Shown piece by piece: positions 8,801-14,568 of a stretch of 64,000 bases of DNA. Both the position numbers and the translations under genes were made by a program. The stretch comes from a virus: positions 62,001-126,000 of IMG/VR virus record IMGVR_UViG_3300026538_000054. The stretch is one strand, 5' to 3'. The notes beneath the pieces are model-generated. The model was not told the DNA's origin and ran no database searches. It saw nothing but the letters and a program-made list of their open reading frames with translations. Every line of letters starts with the position of its first letter. Within the stretch, counting starts at the first letter, position 1.

Positions 8801-11381
8801 GTACAACGCCACGTCGAACGGCGCGCGAATCTATAGCAAGTCGTTGATGGCCTATTTCAACCAGTTTGGGCGCGCCAAGGACAAGTTCATCCCTGAAGAG
8901 GTGTTTTTCTGGGCCACGGAGCACCTCAAGTCTCTTTACTACTGGCTCATGTGGGGCGATGGCTGTGAGGGTGGTACGGGCCACTCTTACTGCACCACGT
9001 CGCCTCGACTGGCCGACGACTTTCAACGGCTCCTGCTCCACATCGGGATGTCAGGCAACATCAAGAGGGTCGAAGCCAGGCGCGGCGTGATCAAGGGCAA
9101 GGAGTACGACTTCGCCCCTCGCTACGACGTTTCTGTCTTCCGGTCGAAAAACAGGCCAGAGATCAATCACGGTCACTGGAAGACCCAAAACGGGCAGAGA
9201 GAGGCCTGGGAGGAGTACTCAGGCGAGGTCTTCTGTCCGCAAATGCCGAAGAACCACGTCATCTATGTCCGCCGAAACGGCAAGCCGGTCTGGTGCGGCA
9301 ACAGCGGGCTTTACGGAGACAAAGGTGTTATATCGGGAATCATGAAAGATGATGAGATGCCTCATGATGAGAATGGCAAACCATTTGAGATGCTAGCTAA
9401 TCCTTTAGGAGTTATATCAAGAATTAACGCTAGCCAGGTGGCAGCGGCTGTCCTGGGCAAGATCGCCCAGAAGACGGGCCAGCCGTACAAGGTGGAGGAC
9501 TTCCCTCACGACAAAGAGGACATCACGGGCTGGGTGCAGCAAGAAGCCAAGAAGCACGGCGTCAAGGACCTGGAGACGGTGATCGATCCTGTGACAGGGA
9601 AGCGCATTCCCAACGTGTTGACAGGCGTTCGCTACTATATGAAACTACACCACTCGGCTGAGGGAAAGGCTTCTGCGAGGGGCCTTGGCGCCTACGACGC
9701 TGAAGGAACGCCTGCGCGAGGCCCTGGCGAGGCGGCTCAGGCCAAGCGACTGGCGCTCATGGAGACGAACGCGCTGCTCAGCCATTCCGCGCTTGACGTC
9801 CTCAAGGACGCCAGATTGGTTCGCGGTAACCAGAACGTCGAGCTCTGGGCGAGCTACATGGGCGGTGACCACCCGTCGACGCCGCCGGTGCCTTTTGTCT
9901 TTCAGAAGTTCGTGAATCAGCTCAAGGCCGCGGGCGTGAACGTGACGCGCAAGGGTGCGCAGACCAGGATCACCGCCCTGACCGACAAGGACATTGATGA
10001 GCTGGCGGGCGACAGGGAGCTGGGAAACGCCGAGACAGTCCACTGGGGCGAGGACATGCGGCCTGTCAAGGGCGGCCTGTTCGACGAGCAACTCACGGGT
10101 GGTCACACGGGCCAGAAGTGGGTGAAATTGGTTCTTGCCGAGCCGATGCTGAACCCGGTGATGGAAGAGCCAGCCCGTCGCCTCCTAGGCCTGACCCAGG
10201 CGCAGCTCGAGAGCGTGATCAAAGGAGAGCGAGAGCTTCAGGGCAAGAAGGGCCCGGAGGCCATCTCGCACGCGCTTGCGTCTATCAACCTGGAGAAGGG
10301 CATCTCGCGCGCCAGGGCGGATATCGCTTCGGGCAGGAAGACCTTGCGAGACGACGCCGTCAAGCGGCTGAGCTACCTGAAAGCGGCGCAGTCTACTGGC
10401 GTTCACCCTGGCGACTGGGTACTGAAGGCCGCCCCTGTTCTTCCTCCTATCTTCAGGCCGGTCTCCGTGATGCAGGGCACGGGCGGCACTCTGATTGCTG
10501 ACGCCAACGTGCTCTATCGCGACTTGTTCGAGTCGAACCAGGTCCTCAAGGGCCTGAAGGGGCAGGTTGACGACACCGGTGCCGAGATGTTGTCGGTCTA
10601 CAACGCGCTCAAGGCCGTTCAGGGGCTGGGTGATCCCGTCAACGCCAAGACGCAAGAGAAGAAGGTCAAGGGCCTTCTGGACACGGTCTTCGGCTCTTCC
10701 AGCAAGCACTCCGTGGTGCAGTCGAGGCTCATTGGTACGCCTGTCAACAACGTGGGTAGGGGCGTGGTGATCCCTGACGCCGATCTGGACATGGATGAGG
10801 TAGGCATACCGGAGGCCCACGCCTGGAAGGTCTACGAGCCTTCGCTCATCAGGTCGCTTGTCCGTCGCGGCATGGGCCGTGTTGACGCCCTGGCCCACGT
10901 CAGGGACAAGAGCGATGTCGCTAGGCAGGCCCTTCTGGCCGAGACGGAGAAGGGGCCGATTCTGATGACCAGGGCCCCTGTGCTTCATCGCTTTGGCATC
11001 TTGGCCTTGCTGCCGCGGCTGGTAAAGGGTGACGCTGTTAAGGTTAATCCTTACATAGTGGCAGGCCAGGGCATGGACTTTGACGGTGATGCTGTCAACT
11101 ATCATCTCCCTTTAACGCAAGAAGCTAAGCAAGAGGCTATGGAGAAGATGCTGCCCAGCAAGAGCCTTCTCGCCGTGAGCGACCTACACACACCGATGTT
11201 CAACGTCCGCCAGGAGTTCCAGGCCGGTCTCTACCGCATGACCCACGCCGAGAACAAAGAGAAGCGAGCGCGCACCTTCGCGACCATGAAGGACCTTCAC
11301 AAGGCCTACCTGCGCGGCGAGATCGAGGCGGACGATCCGGTGACGGTCATGGACCATGGCGGCCAGAGCGGTGCGAAGTAG
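5877..11381 (+). CDS. RNA polymerase beta + beta-prime N-terminal fusion, with intein
   Basis: The 1834-aa precursor becomes about 1482 aa after splicing. The beta part runs to about residue 1380. It contains the rifampicin-pocket-like region (HVQGAILDSGIGNNLEEINP, about 340-375), SANYEDAW near 653 and SGLYGDKGVISGI from 1143, matching the beta motif AGRHGNKGVIS. The beta-prime part begins near GGLFDEQLTGGHTG (about 1399), continues with LPPIFRPV (about 1522) and holds the catalytic Mg motif GMDFDGD with D1734, D1736 and D1738. It stops about 95 residues later, so the bridge helix and trigger loop must come from the gene at 19595. The fold motifs are clear. I infer a phage transcription enzyme acting in the host, possibly virion-packaged. 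Confidence 0.92.
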   Translation: MANLPPLQGPVSATPSGHGAPVTMRAFDDHAATREAIYSKTLKALEKLPPVENARHSLRVERPAYAGPGMVSLAEQNRAILEGRSLFRRLKGDVVLTDKATGKELDRKNVTIAQVPMYTQRGTFIFNGSENGLSHQLRLQSGIYARIRSTGEAESHVNVRPGKGLSHRYFLDPETGLFKLQAGQASVPLVTVLRAMGATDRELQEAWGRELFSVNAKKDDPRSIEKLYEKLERRPDKQAPAEGKRLRVAELMAKMELDPEVTKRTLGHPHATLSKETILAATRKLLRVARDEEEPDDRDHLAYQTFHGPEDMIAERAERSSPLFHQLLWKATRTGKLDHVQPNFLSKHVQGAILDSGIGNNLEEINPLEFLNNAHKITRMGRGGIASIDSIPSSSRAVHSSHVGFIDLVSTPESQRAGVDTRAGFKALKGDDGRLYTPVHNARTGKEELKSPQDLADAVLAFPGQMQTGKKRVTALVKGRATSVPREEVDYALPHMEHAFTPTSNLVPLKAMSKGQRVSMGGRFLVQSVALKDGEAPLVQGLVPGTNKSFEELYGRHVGAVHARDDQGGRVVKVTPDGITVKYDDGKTEEHELYNHFVLNRKSLLHNTPVVREGDRIEAGRPLAKSNYTDAQGRVAVGKNLRTAYIAHGGGSSANYEDAWVISESAAKKFTSDHAYQHAIEWEDNHKRGKRTYQALFPTKYDRKTLELLDEDGVIKPGTKVESGTPLVLAASQKDPDRKTVHQSRGGGFSDASLVWDHHAPGEVVSVAKTDKGVNVVVRSFNTTEIADKLCYDPETEVLTSRGWARVAELTTADEVATLGPEDRIEYLQPVGIHRYHHIGRMYRLETTQIDLLVTENHHLYACRRNRSEYSLQTASELFGKTFRLKRDGVWTGASPDFVKMPDLVVKAGQFGHGERALDGPSLPTDVFVMLLGMYLSEGCTFNQPSYGSYGIDITQINPGGRAKLFPALDAAGLKYNATSNGARIYSKSLMAYFNQFGRAKDKFIPEEVFFWATEHLKSLYYWLMWGDGCEGGTGHSYCTTSPRLADDFQRLLLHIGMSGNIKRVEARRGVIKGKEYDFAPRYDVSVFRSKNRPEINHGHWKTQNGQREAWEEYSGEVFCPQMPKNHVIYVRRNGKPVWCGNSGLYGDKGVISGIMKDDEMPHDENGKPFEMLANPLGVISRINASQVAAAVLGKIAQKTGQPYKVEDFPHDKEDITGWVQQEAKKHGVKDLETVIDPVTGKRIPNVLTGVRYYMKLHHSAEGKASARGLGAYDAEGTPARGPGEAAQAKRLALMETNALLSHSALDVLKDARLVRGNQNVELWASYMGGDHPSTPPVPFVFQKFVNQLKAAGVNVTRKGAQTRITALTDKDIDELAGDRELGNAETVHWGEDMRPVKGGLFDEQLTGGHTGQKWVKLVLAEPMLNPVMEEPARRLLGLTQAQLESVIKGERELQGKKGPEAISHALASINLEKGISRARADIASGRKTLRDDAVKRLSYLKAAQSTGVHPGDWVLKAAPVLPPIFRPVSVMQGTGGTLIADANVLYRDLFESNQVLKGLKGQVDDTGAEMLSVYNALKAVQGLGDPVNAKTQEKKVKGLLDTVFGSSSKHSVVQSRLIGTPVNNVGRGVVIPDADLDMDEVGIPEAHAWKVYEPSLIRSLVRRGMGRVDALAHVRDKSDVARQALLAETEKGPILMTRAPVLHRFGILALLPRLVKGDAVKVNPYIVAGQGMDFDGDAVNYHLPLTQEAKQEAMEKMLPSKSLLAVSDLHTPMFNVRQEFQAGLYRMTHAENKEKRARTFATMKDLHKAYLRGEIEADDPVTVMDHGGQSGAK
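8247..9302 (+). mobile_element. Intein 1 (LAGLIDADG endonuclease type) in RNAP beta
   Basis: Residues 791-1142 (352 aa). The N-terminal splice block begins CYDPETEVLTS; block B is VTENHHLYAC. LAGLIDADG-type motifs LLGMYLSEG and YYWLMWGDG indicate a homing endonuclease. The C-terminal block is NGKPVWCGN followed by Ser. The penultimate residue is Gly instead of His, as in many phage inteins. Insertion is just before SGLYGDKG, a highly conserved active-centre loop of the beta subunit. Confidence 0.93.
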
Positions 11382-11416
11382 CTGCTGCGTGTTGACGCTG
11401 TCTGGCAGTCTTTTCT

Positions 11417-11428
11417 TTTTCCGGAAAA
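11417..11428. promoter_or_regulatory. Palindrome TTTTCCGGAAAA, copy 1
   Basis: This perfect 12-bp palindrome lies in the gap after the RNA polymerase gene. It is one of four exact copies in this GC-rich window, and a candidate protein-binding site. Confidence 0.4.
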
Positions 11429-11440
11429 CATATTCAAGCG

Positions 11441-11509
11441 GCCAATAGCTAAAAGAAAACGGCGGGATGGCGCTTGCGCGCCACCTCCCGACCGTCTTCA
11501 TCCTGCGCT
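11441..11509 (-). terminator. Terminator of Csx15-like cassette (repeat T1)
   Basis: In minus-strand sense CGGGAGGTGGCGC pairs with GCGCCATCCCG around a short loop, followed by CCGTTTTCTTTT. The 69-bp block is nearly identical to 12061-12129 (two differences), which ends the second cassette. The stop codon of the Csx15-like gene (11508-11510) overlaps its edge. Confidence 0.8.
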
Positions 11510-11858
11510 ACCAGGCCCCACCCATTTTCCTCATCGAGGGCGCTGCGGCGTAGGCCCTGGCCTTGAGCCGCAGAGACCTAGGGAAGTAGCCGGACCGGCC
11601 GTCGATCTCGGCCAGGATCGCGTCGGCGAGGGAGGAGCAGACGGGAAGCACCAGGGCGAAGCGATTGGCCTGCCACTGACTGCCGCTCCACCCGACCTGA
11701 TCCACCATCGCCTTCGCCTGCGGCCCGAAAGGCGCAGTGACGTCGGCCTGACATTCGATGTTTTTCACTTCCTGGTCGCGCGCGACCAGGTGGGGGCTTT
11801 CGGTGATCGCCTTCAGGGAGGCGGCGGTCAACGGGTGACGGAAATTGAGAATGATCAT
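11508..11858 (-). CDS. Csx15-like protein, candidate anti-type III CRISPR factor
   Basis: The 116-aa product begins MIILNFRHPLT. It continues with a central MVDQVGWSGSQWQ, a hydrophobic FALVLPVCSSLADAILAEI, and GRSGYFPRSLRLKA. This order (ILNFSHPLT, PFxxQxxxLVDxVxLSxxxWQ, LPxxxxxAxxxLAELHGRxGYFPxxxRL) matches what I remember of the CRISPR-associated Csx15 family, reported among proteins that bind or remove cyclic oligoadenylate messengers of type III CRISPR systems. No other CRISPR gene is present. By analogy with viral ring nucleases it could blunt host type III immunity; that is inference. AAGGAG stands 5 nt before the ATG. It is the only full-size gene of its cassette. Confidence 0.65.
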   Translation of the reverse strand: MIILNFRHPLTAASLKAITESPHLVARDQEVKNIECQADVTAPFGPQAKAMVDQVGWSGSQWQANRFALVLPVCSSLADAILAEIDGRSGYFPRSLRLKARAYAAAPSMRKMGGAW

Positions 11859-11868
11859 AAAAGCTCCT

Positions 11869-11898
11869 TTATCGGCGCGGGCACGCGAAAGTTCGCAT
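11869..11898 (-). CDS. Leader peptide MRTFACPRR (copy 1)
   Basis: This is a 9-codon reading frame inside repeat R1, with GAGGAG 9 nt before its ATG. Its TAA is joined to the AGGAG of the Csx15-like gene. The same nine residues occur in repeat R2 before the other cassette. I infer translational coupling or a leader-peptide attenuator. Confidence 0.4.
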   Translation of the reverse strand: MRTFACPRR

Positions 11899-11965
11899 GG
11901 CTACCCGCTCCTCACTACATATTGACGCAATTTATGTCATAATTAAGTTCTTATGCGCGGCGGCA
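11871..11965 (-). repeat. 95-bp cassette repeat R1 with promoter-like motif
   Basis: R1 matches R2 (13057-13151) over 95 bp with about five differences. Read on the minus strand it starts with the last codons of the 81-aa gene family (..PPRIRT-stop). An AT-rich stretch with TTGCGTCAATAT follows, then GCGAA..TTCGC dyads and the leader peptide. It probably supplies transcription and translation start signals for the cassette. Confidence 0.65.
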
Positions 11966-12060
11966 GCCGTCGACTTGGAGTCGCCGACCAGAACAGACTG
12001 ACGCTACCTGACAGGCGTTCCTTTCTAGACTACTGGGCGGCGCAGTGCCGGAACCGAGAA

Positions 12061-12129
12061 GCCAATAGCTAAAAGAAAACGGCGGGATGGCGCTTGCGCG
12101 CCACTTCCCGACCGTCTTCGTCCTGCGCT
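12061..12129 (-). terminator. Terminator of second cassette (repeat T2)
   Basis: Near-identical copy of T1: in minus sense CGGGAAGTGGCGC and GCGCCATCCCG pair, then CCGTTTTCTTTT. It follows the gene at 12167-12637 and pseudoknot element 2. Confidence 0.8.
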
Positions 12130-12134
12130 GTCTG

Positions 12135-12163
12135 GCGCAGCATTCAGCCCGCTGCGCAGGGCT
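12135..12163 (-). ncRNA. Pseudoknot element 2
   Basis: In minus sense AGCCC (12163-12159) pairs with GGGCT (12150-12146), and the loop CGCAGC pairs with the downstream GCTGCG. It sits between the stop codon of the membrane protein gene and terminator T2, so it is in the 3' untranslated part of that transcript. Confidence 0.55.
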
Positions 12164-12166
12164 GCT

Positions 12167-12637
12167 TCACTCGACGCGGCCCCACCGCCTGATAGCGGCG
12201 CCCCAGCGAGACGTGGAGCCGCAACAGGACGTGGGCGGATCATCCACCAGTCTAGGGCCTACCGTCGGCCCAACGCCTTGGGCATAGACAGATATCCATT
12301 TCTGCTTCATGAACAACTCGGCCTCCGGTCCCTGGTCGTTGACCTGGGACCGGCGATCCACGATCTCAGGCCGGCGAGTCGGGCCTTCGTCCGCTTCCTG
12401 CTCCGAGTGAGCCTCGGCGTCGAGCACGCTGATCCTGGACTGCACACGGTCGTTGTGCAGGCAACTCGCCGCCTTCAGAGCCGCCAGCCGGACGAACTCC
12501 TCGCGCTGAGCCCGACACTTGGCCTTGTCGAGCTGGTCGCAGAGGCCCTCGAACACGCCGATGACGATCAACGCCAGCGCGGCGATGACCAACAGAGAGC
12601 CGATGATCTCCACGAAGATGGCGGATTTCTTGTTCAT
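12167..12637 (-). CDS. Single-pass membrane protein, 156 aa
   Basis: The start is ATG 12637 with GGGAG 5 nt upstream; longer upstream frames lack a binding site. Residues about 7-30 are a hydrophobic membrane segment (IFVEIIGSLLVIAALALIVI) after a basic MNKKS. The rest is soluble, with paired cysteines (CDQLDKAKC, SCC near the end). I do not recognise the family. It is the last gene of the cassette R2-94aa-156aa-T2. A small membrane protein in a defence-related cassette could be an exclusion or inhibitor protein, but there is no direct support. Confidence 0.6.
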   Translation of the reverse strand: MNKKSAIFVEIIGSLLVIAALALIVIGVFEGLCDQLDKAKCRAQREEFVRLAALKAASCLHNDRVQSRISVLDAEAHSEQEADEGPTRRPEIVDRRSQVNDQGPEAELFMKQKWISVYAQGVGPTVGPRLVDDPPTSCCGSTSRWGAAIRRWGRVE

Positions 12638-12751
12638 TTTTCTCCCTTTCAGAAAACGAAAAAGGGAGGCCTGAAAACAGGCCTCCCGGCACCGGAAATC
12701 GAGAAGATCAGAAGACAGGAGAGGGCGGCCCTCTCCTGGCAACGCGTGTAA

Positions 12752-13036
12752 TCAGCTCGCGATGGCCGCGAGCCTGGAAGGGGAGCGCAGCCCGCGCCTC
12801 TCGCGCAGTCGCGCGCGTAAGCAGTGCAGGGCCGCCTCGTAGCGGCCCGTGCCGTCCAGGGGCTGGTTCAGTCGGTAGGACTCGACGACCGCCAGCGCGG
12901 CGGTGGCGGCAGCGTCGGCCATGTCGGCCGCATCGAAGTCGACGTCACGGCAGCACGCGGTCGCCGTCTTCTTGATTTTCTCGGCCGCGATCTCCGCCGA
13001 CCGCCGACACAGGAACAGGATCTGTTCGCCGAGCAT
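12752..13036 (-). CDS. Hypothetical helical protein, 94 aa
   Basis: The ATG at 13036 has GGAG 7 nt upstream. The product is alanine-rich and helical (ADMADAAATAALAVVESYRL), with two cysteine sites and an arginine-rich tail (CLRARLRERRGLR). I do not recognise it. It is first in the R2 cassette, directly after the second leader peptide, and shares the transcript with the membrane protein at 12167-12637. Confidence 0.6.
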   Translation of the reverse strand: MLGEQILFLCRRSAEIAAEKIKKTATACCRDVDFDAADMADAAATAALAVVESYRLNQPLDGTGRYEAALHCLRARLRERRGLRSPSRLAAIAS

Positions 13037-13048
13037 GACAAGGCTCCG

Positions 13049-13084
13049 TCAACGAGATCGGCGCGGGCACGCGAAAGTTCGCAT
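13049..13084 (-). CDS. Leader peptide MRTFACPRRSR (copy 2)
   Basis: This is an 11-codon frame in and beyond R2, sharing its first nine residues with the leader at 11869-11898. It ends 4 nt before the GGAG of the gene at 12752-13036. Conservation of both the frame and its own GAGGCG supports use, but it may simply be repeat sequence. Confidence 0.35.
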   Translation of the reverse strand: MRTFACPRRSR

Positions 13085-13151
13085 GGCTACCCGCGCCTCA
13101 CTAAATATTGACGCAATTTATGGCCTAATTAAGTTCTTATGCGCGGCGGCA
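13057..13151 (-). repeat. 95-bp cassette repeat R2 with promoter-like motif
   Basis: Partner of R1. It contains TTGCGTCAATATTTAGTG reading toward the minus-strand cassette and overlaps the stop of the 81-aa gene (13129-13131). R1 carries the same ..PPRIRT-stop coding remnant without its gene, so R1 appears to be the derived copy. Confidence 0.65.
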
Positions 13152-13374
13152 CAAGAGAGGCCACGTCCTTGTTGGTGAGCACCACGGTCCGGTCCAGGCC
13201 CAGCGACTCCAGGTGCCTCTCGAAGTCCGGCTCGCCGGCGGAGATGAACCGTACGTGCTCCTGGCTCACCTGGAAGAAGACGGCCAGCGGGCGGCCCTGA
13301 TTATCCTTGATCACGAGCCGGGTGGCGTTTATCCGGACCGGCGACTCCATCCTGTTGTGCGATTCCAGGATCAT
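13129..13374 (-). CDS. Hypothetical protein, 81 aa
   Basis: I chose ATG 13374 because GGTGGTGAGAG lies before it. The upstream extension to 13632 overlaps another gene and is low-complexity. The product contains INATRLVIKDNQGRPLAVFF and a C-terminal NKDVASLVPPRIRT. Its start is 4 nt from the stop of the 241-aa gene, so the two form an operon. Its last codons lie inside repeat R2. I do not recognise the family. Confidence 0.6.
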   Translation of the reverse strand: MILESHNRMESPVRINATRLVIKDNQGRPLAVFFQVSQEHVRFISAGEPDFERHLESLGLDRTVVLTNKDVASLVPPRIRT

Positions 13375-13378
13375 GCTC

Positions 13379-14104
13379 TCACCACCCTTCCACGGGCTGT
13401 TCGCCCACGGCCGCTTCTCTCTCCTTGAGTCGCTTCTGGAACCGCCAGGCGGCCACGCGGGCGTGTTCGACCGTGGACAGTTCGGCCCTGGGCAGGCCCC
13501 TGCCGTGCGAGGCTTGCTTGCCGCCTGCCTGCGGGAAGGCGCTTTGCATCGGCTCCATGGGCTGGATGGTGCTTTGCGGCGGCTGTCCACCCGCCTGCCC
13601 CTGTTCTTGTCCTCCCTGGACCACCGAGCCACCGTCGGCCGCTTGCGCCGGCATGCCGGTGACAGGGTCGCGGTTCGGGCCGTCCAGGATGTCGGGCGGC
13701 GGCTCCTTGCCTCTGGAGCGCATGTCGTGCATGACCAGCTTCTTGAGCTGAAACATGTCCGTGGCCATGGCGGCAGGGTCCGGTTTGTTGGTCTTGGGCT
13801 GTCCCTTGCCCGCTCCCACCCCTGACTGAGCCAGGGCGTTGTTCACGGCCGTCTGCACGGTCGTGGCCAGGTCGCCCCCTCCTTCCGTCGGAGTGGGCGC
13901 AGGGATGGGAGGGGCCGTAGGCGGCGGCATGGCCCCGCCACCGCCAGCAGGGCCTTGAGCCGGTGGCGGCGGGGACATCGCACCACCCTCCGACGCGGGT
14001 GGCCCGCCGCCACCAGCGGCGGCAGCGGCCGCGTCGGAGGGGACGGCAGCCTTTTTCGCGATGGCGGCCCGAGCGTAGAAGAGAGCGGCCTTGTCCAGGG
14101 GCAT
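13379..14104 (-). CDS. Proline/glycine-rich scaffold- or tail-like low-complexity protein
   Basis: The 241-aa product has a short start (MPLDKAALFYARAAIAKKA). A long Pro/Gly/Ala-rich stretch follows (residues about 28-90). The central part is helical (LATTVQTAVNNALAQSG, DMFQLKKLVMHDMRSRG), then Gln/Gly-rich sequence and a basic helical C-terminus. Composition resembles the scaffold-like protein at 53088, which also mixes helices with PPPP/GGG stretches. CAGGAG before ATG 14104 supports the start. Function is unknown. Confidence 0.6.
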   Translation of the reverse strand: MPLDKAALFYARAAIAKKAAVPSDAAAAAAGGGGPPASEGGAMSPPPPAQGPAGGGGAMPPPTAPPIPAPTPTEGGGDLATTVQTAVNNALAQSGVGAGKGQPKTNKPDPAAMATDMFQLKKLVMHDMRSRGKEPPPDILDGPNRDPVTGMPAQAADGGSVVQGGQEQGQAGGQPPQSTIQPMEPMQSAFPQAGGKQASHGRGLPRAELSTVEHARVAAWRFQKRLKEREAAVGEQPVEGW

Positions 14105-14187
14105 AGCGGTTGTCTCCTGTTCTTGAAGCCATCAAAAATACCGCGTGGACTGCACCTGCGTCCGCCTGCTTAATAGGTCTCCATTCC

Positions 14188-14205
14188 GTGTCAATATTTC
14201 TTGCC
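14188..14205 (+). promoter_or_regulatory. Promoter-like motif GTGTCAATATTTCTTG
   Basis: Second copy of the motif found at 41-58, reading on the + strand toward the pseudogene and the gene at 14569. It lies in the gap between divergent transcription units. On the opposite strand it reads ATATTGACAC, which contains TTGACA but no -10 at 17 nt. Confidence 0.4.
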
Positions 14206-14272
14206 ACCGCCTAGATCGTGCTGATACGACCGGTAGCGCGCTCTTGCTATCTTGAACATCCAGCCAGTGTTT

Positions 14273-14299
14273 GCAGCAATAAGCCCGCTGCAGAGGGCT
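14273..14299 (-). ncRNA. Pseudoknot element 3
   Basis: In minus sense AGCCC (14299-14295) pairs with GGGCT (14286-14282), and GCAGC in the loop pairs with GCTGC (14277-14273). It lies upstream of the minus-strand operon starting at 14104 and next to the + strand pseudogene. Confidence 0.5.
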
Positions 14300-14329
14300 T
14301 TGGTACGTCGGTCATCTTAGCAGGTACGG

Positions 14330-14563
14330 TGAAACGGTCGCTCGAGAGGCCTTCACCTGCGACCACTGCAACTGGGACGAGGTCCAGGCCTGGCAGGGCG
14401 GGCTGATCAGACAACTGGCCAGGCTGGCCTACGAAGGCCGTCAACCGGTTGACGGCGCTCTTGACCCGGCTGCGAGGAGCAAGCCATCCTTGAGTACCTT
14501 CGCAGCGCAGGCCCCCACGTCAGGGGCTGCTGGGCCCTTGACCTCGTTCTCGGTAAGGACTGA
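14330..14563 (+). pseudogene. Remnant of a Gemmata-type paralog gene
   Basis: One frame reads ..REAFTCDHCNWDEVQAW..LARLAYEGRQPVDGALDP, then shifts to another frame reading CEEQAILEYLRSAGPHVRGCWALDL and a stop at 14561. The part that normally holds RLxVLADALEEAG is missing at the junction, and the N-terminal half is gone. The 3' end TAAGGACTGA still lies at ribosome-binding distance from ATG 14569, so the remnant may persist as the leader of that gene. Confidence 0.75.
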
Positions 14564-14568
14564 CGAAG

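Noticed and set aside
14186-14197. TTGACA on the minus strand as a sigma-70 promoter for the 14104 gene
   Set aside because: No -10 at 16-18 nt. The sequence is better explained as a copy of the GYGTCAATAT motif reading the other way.
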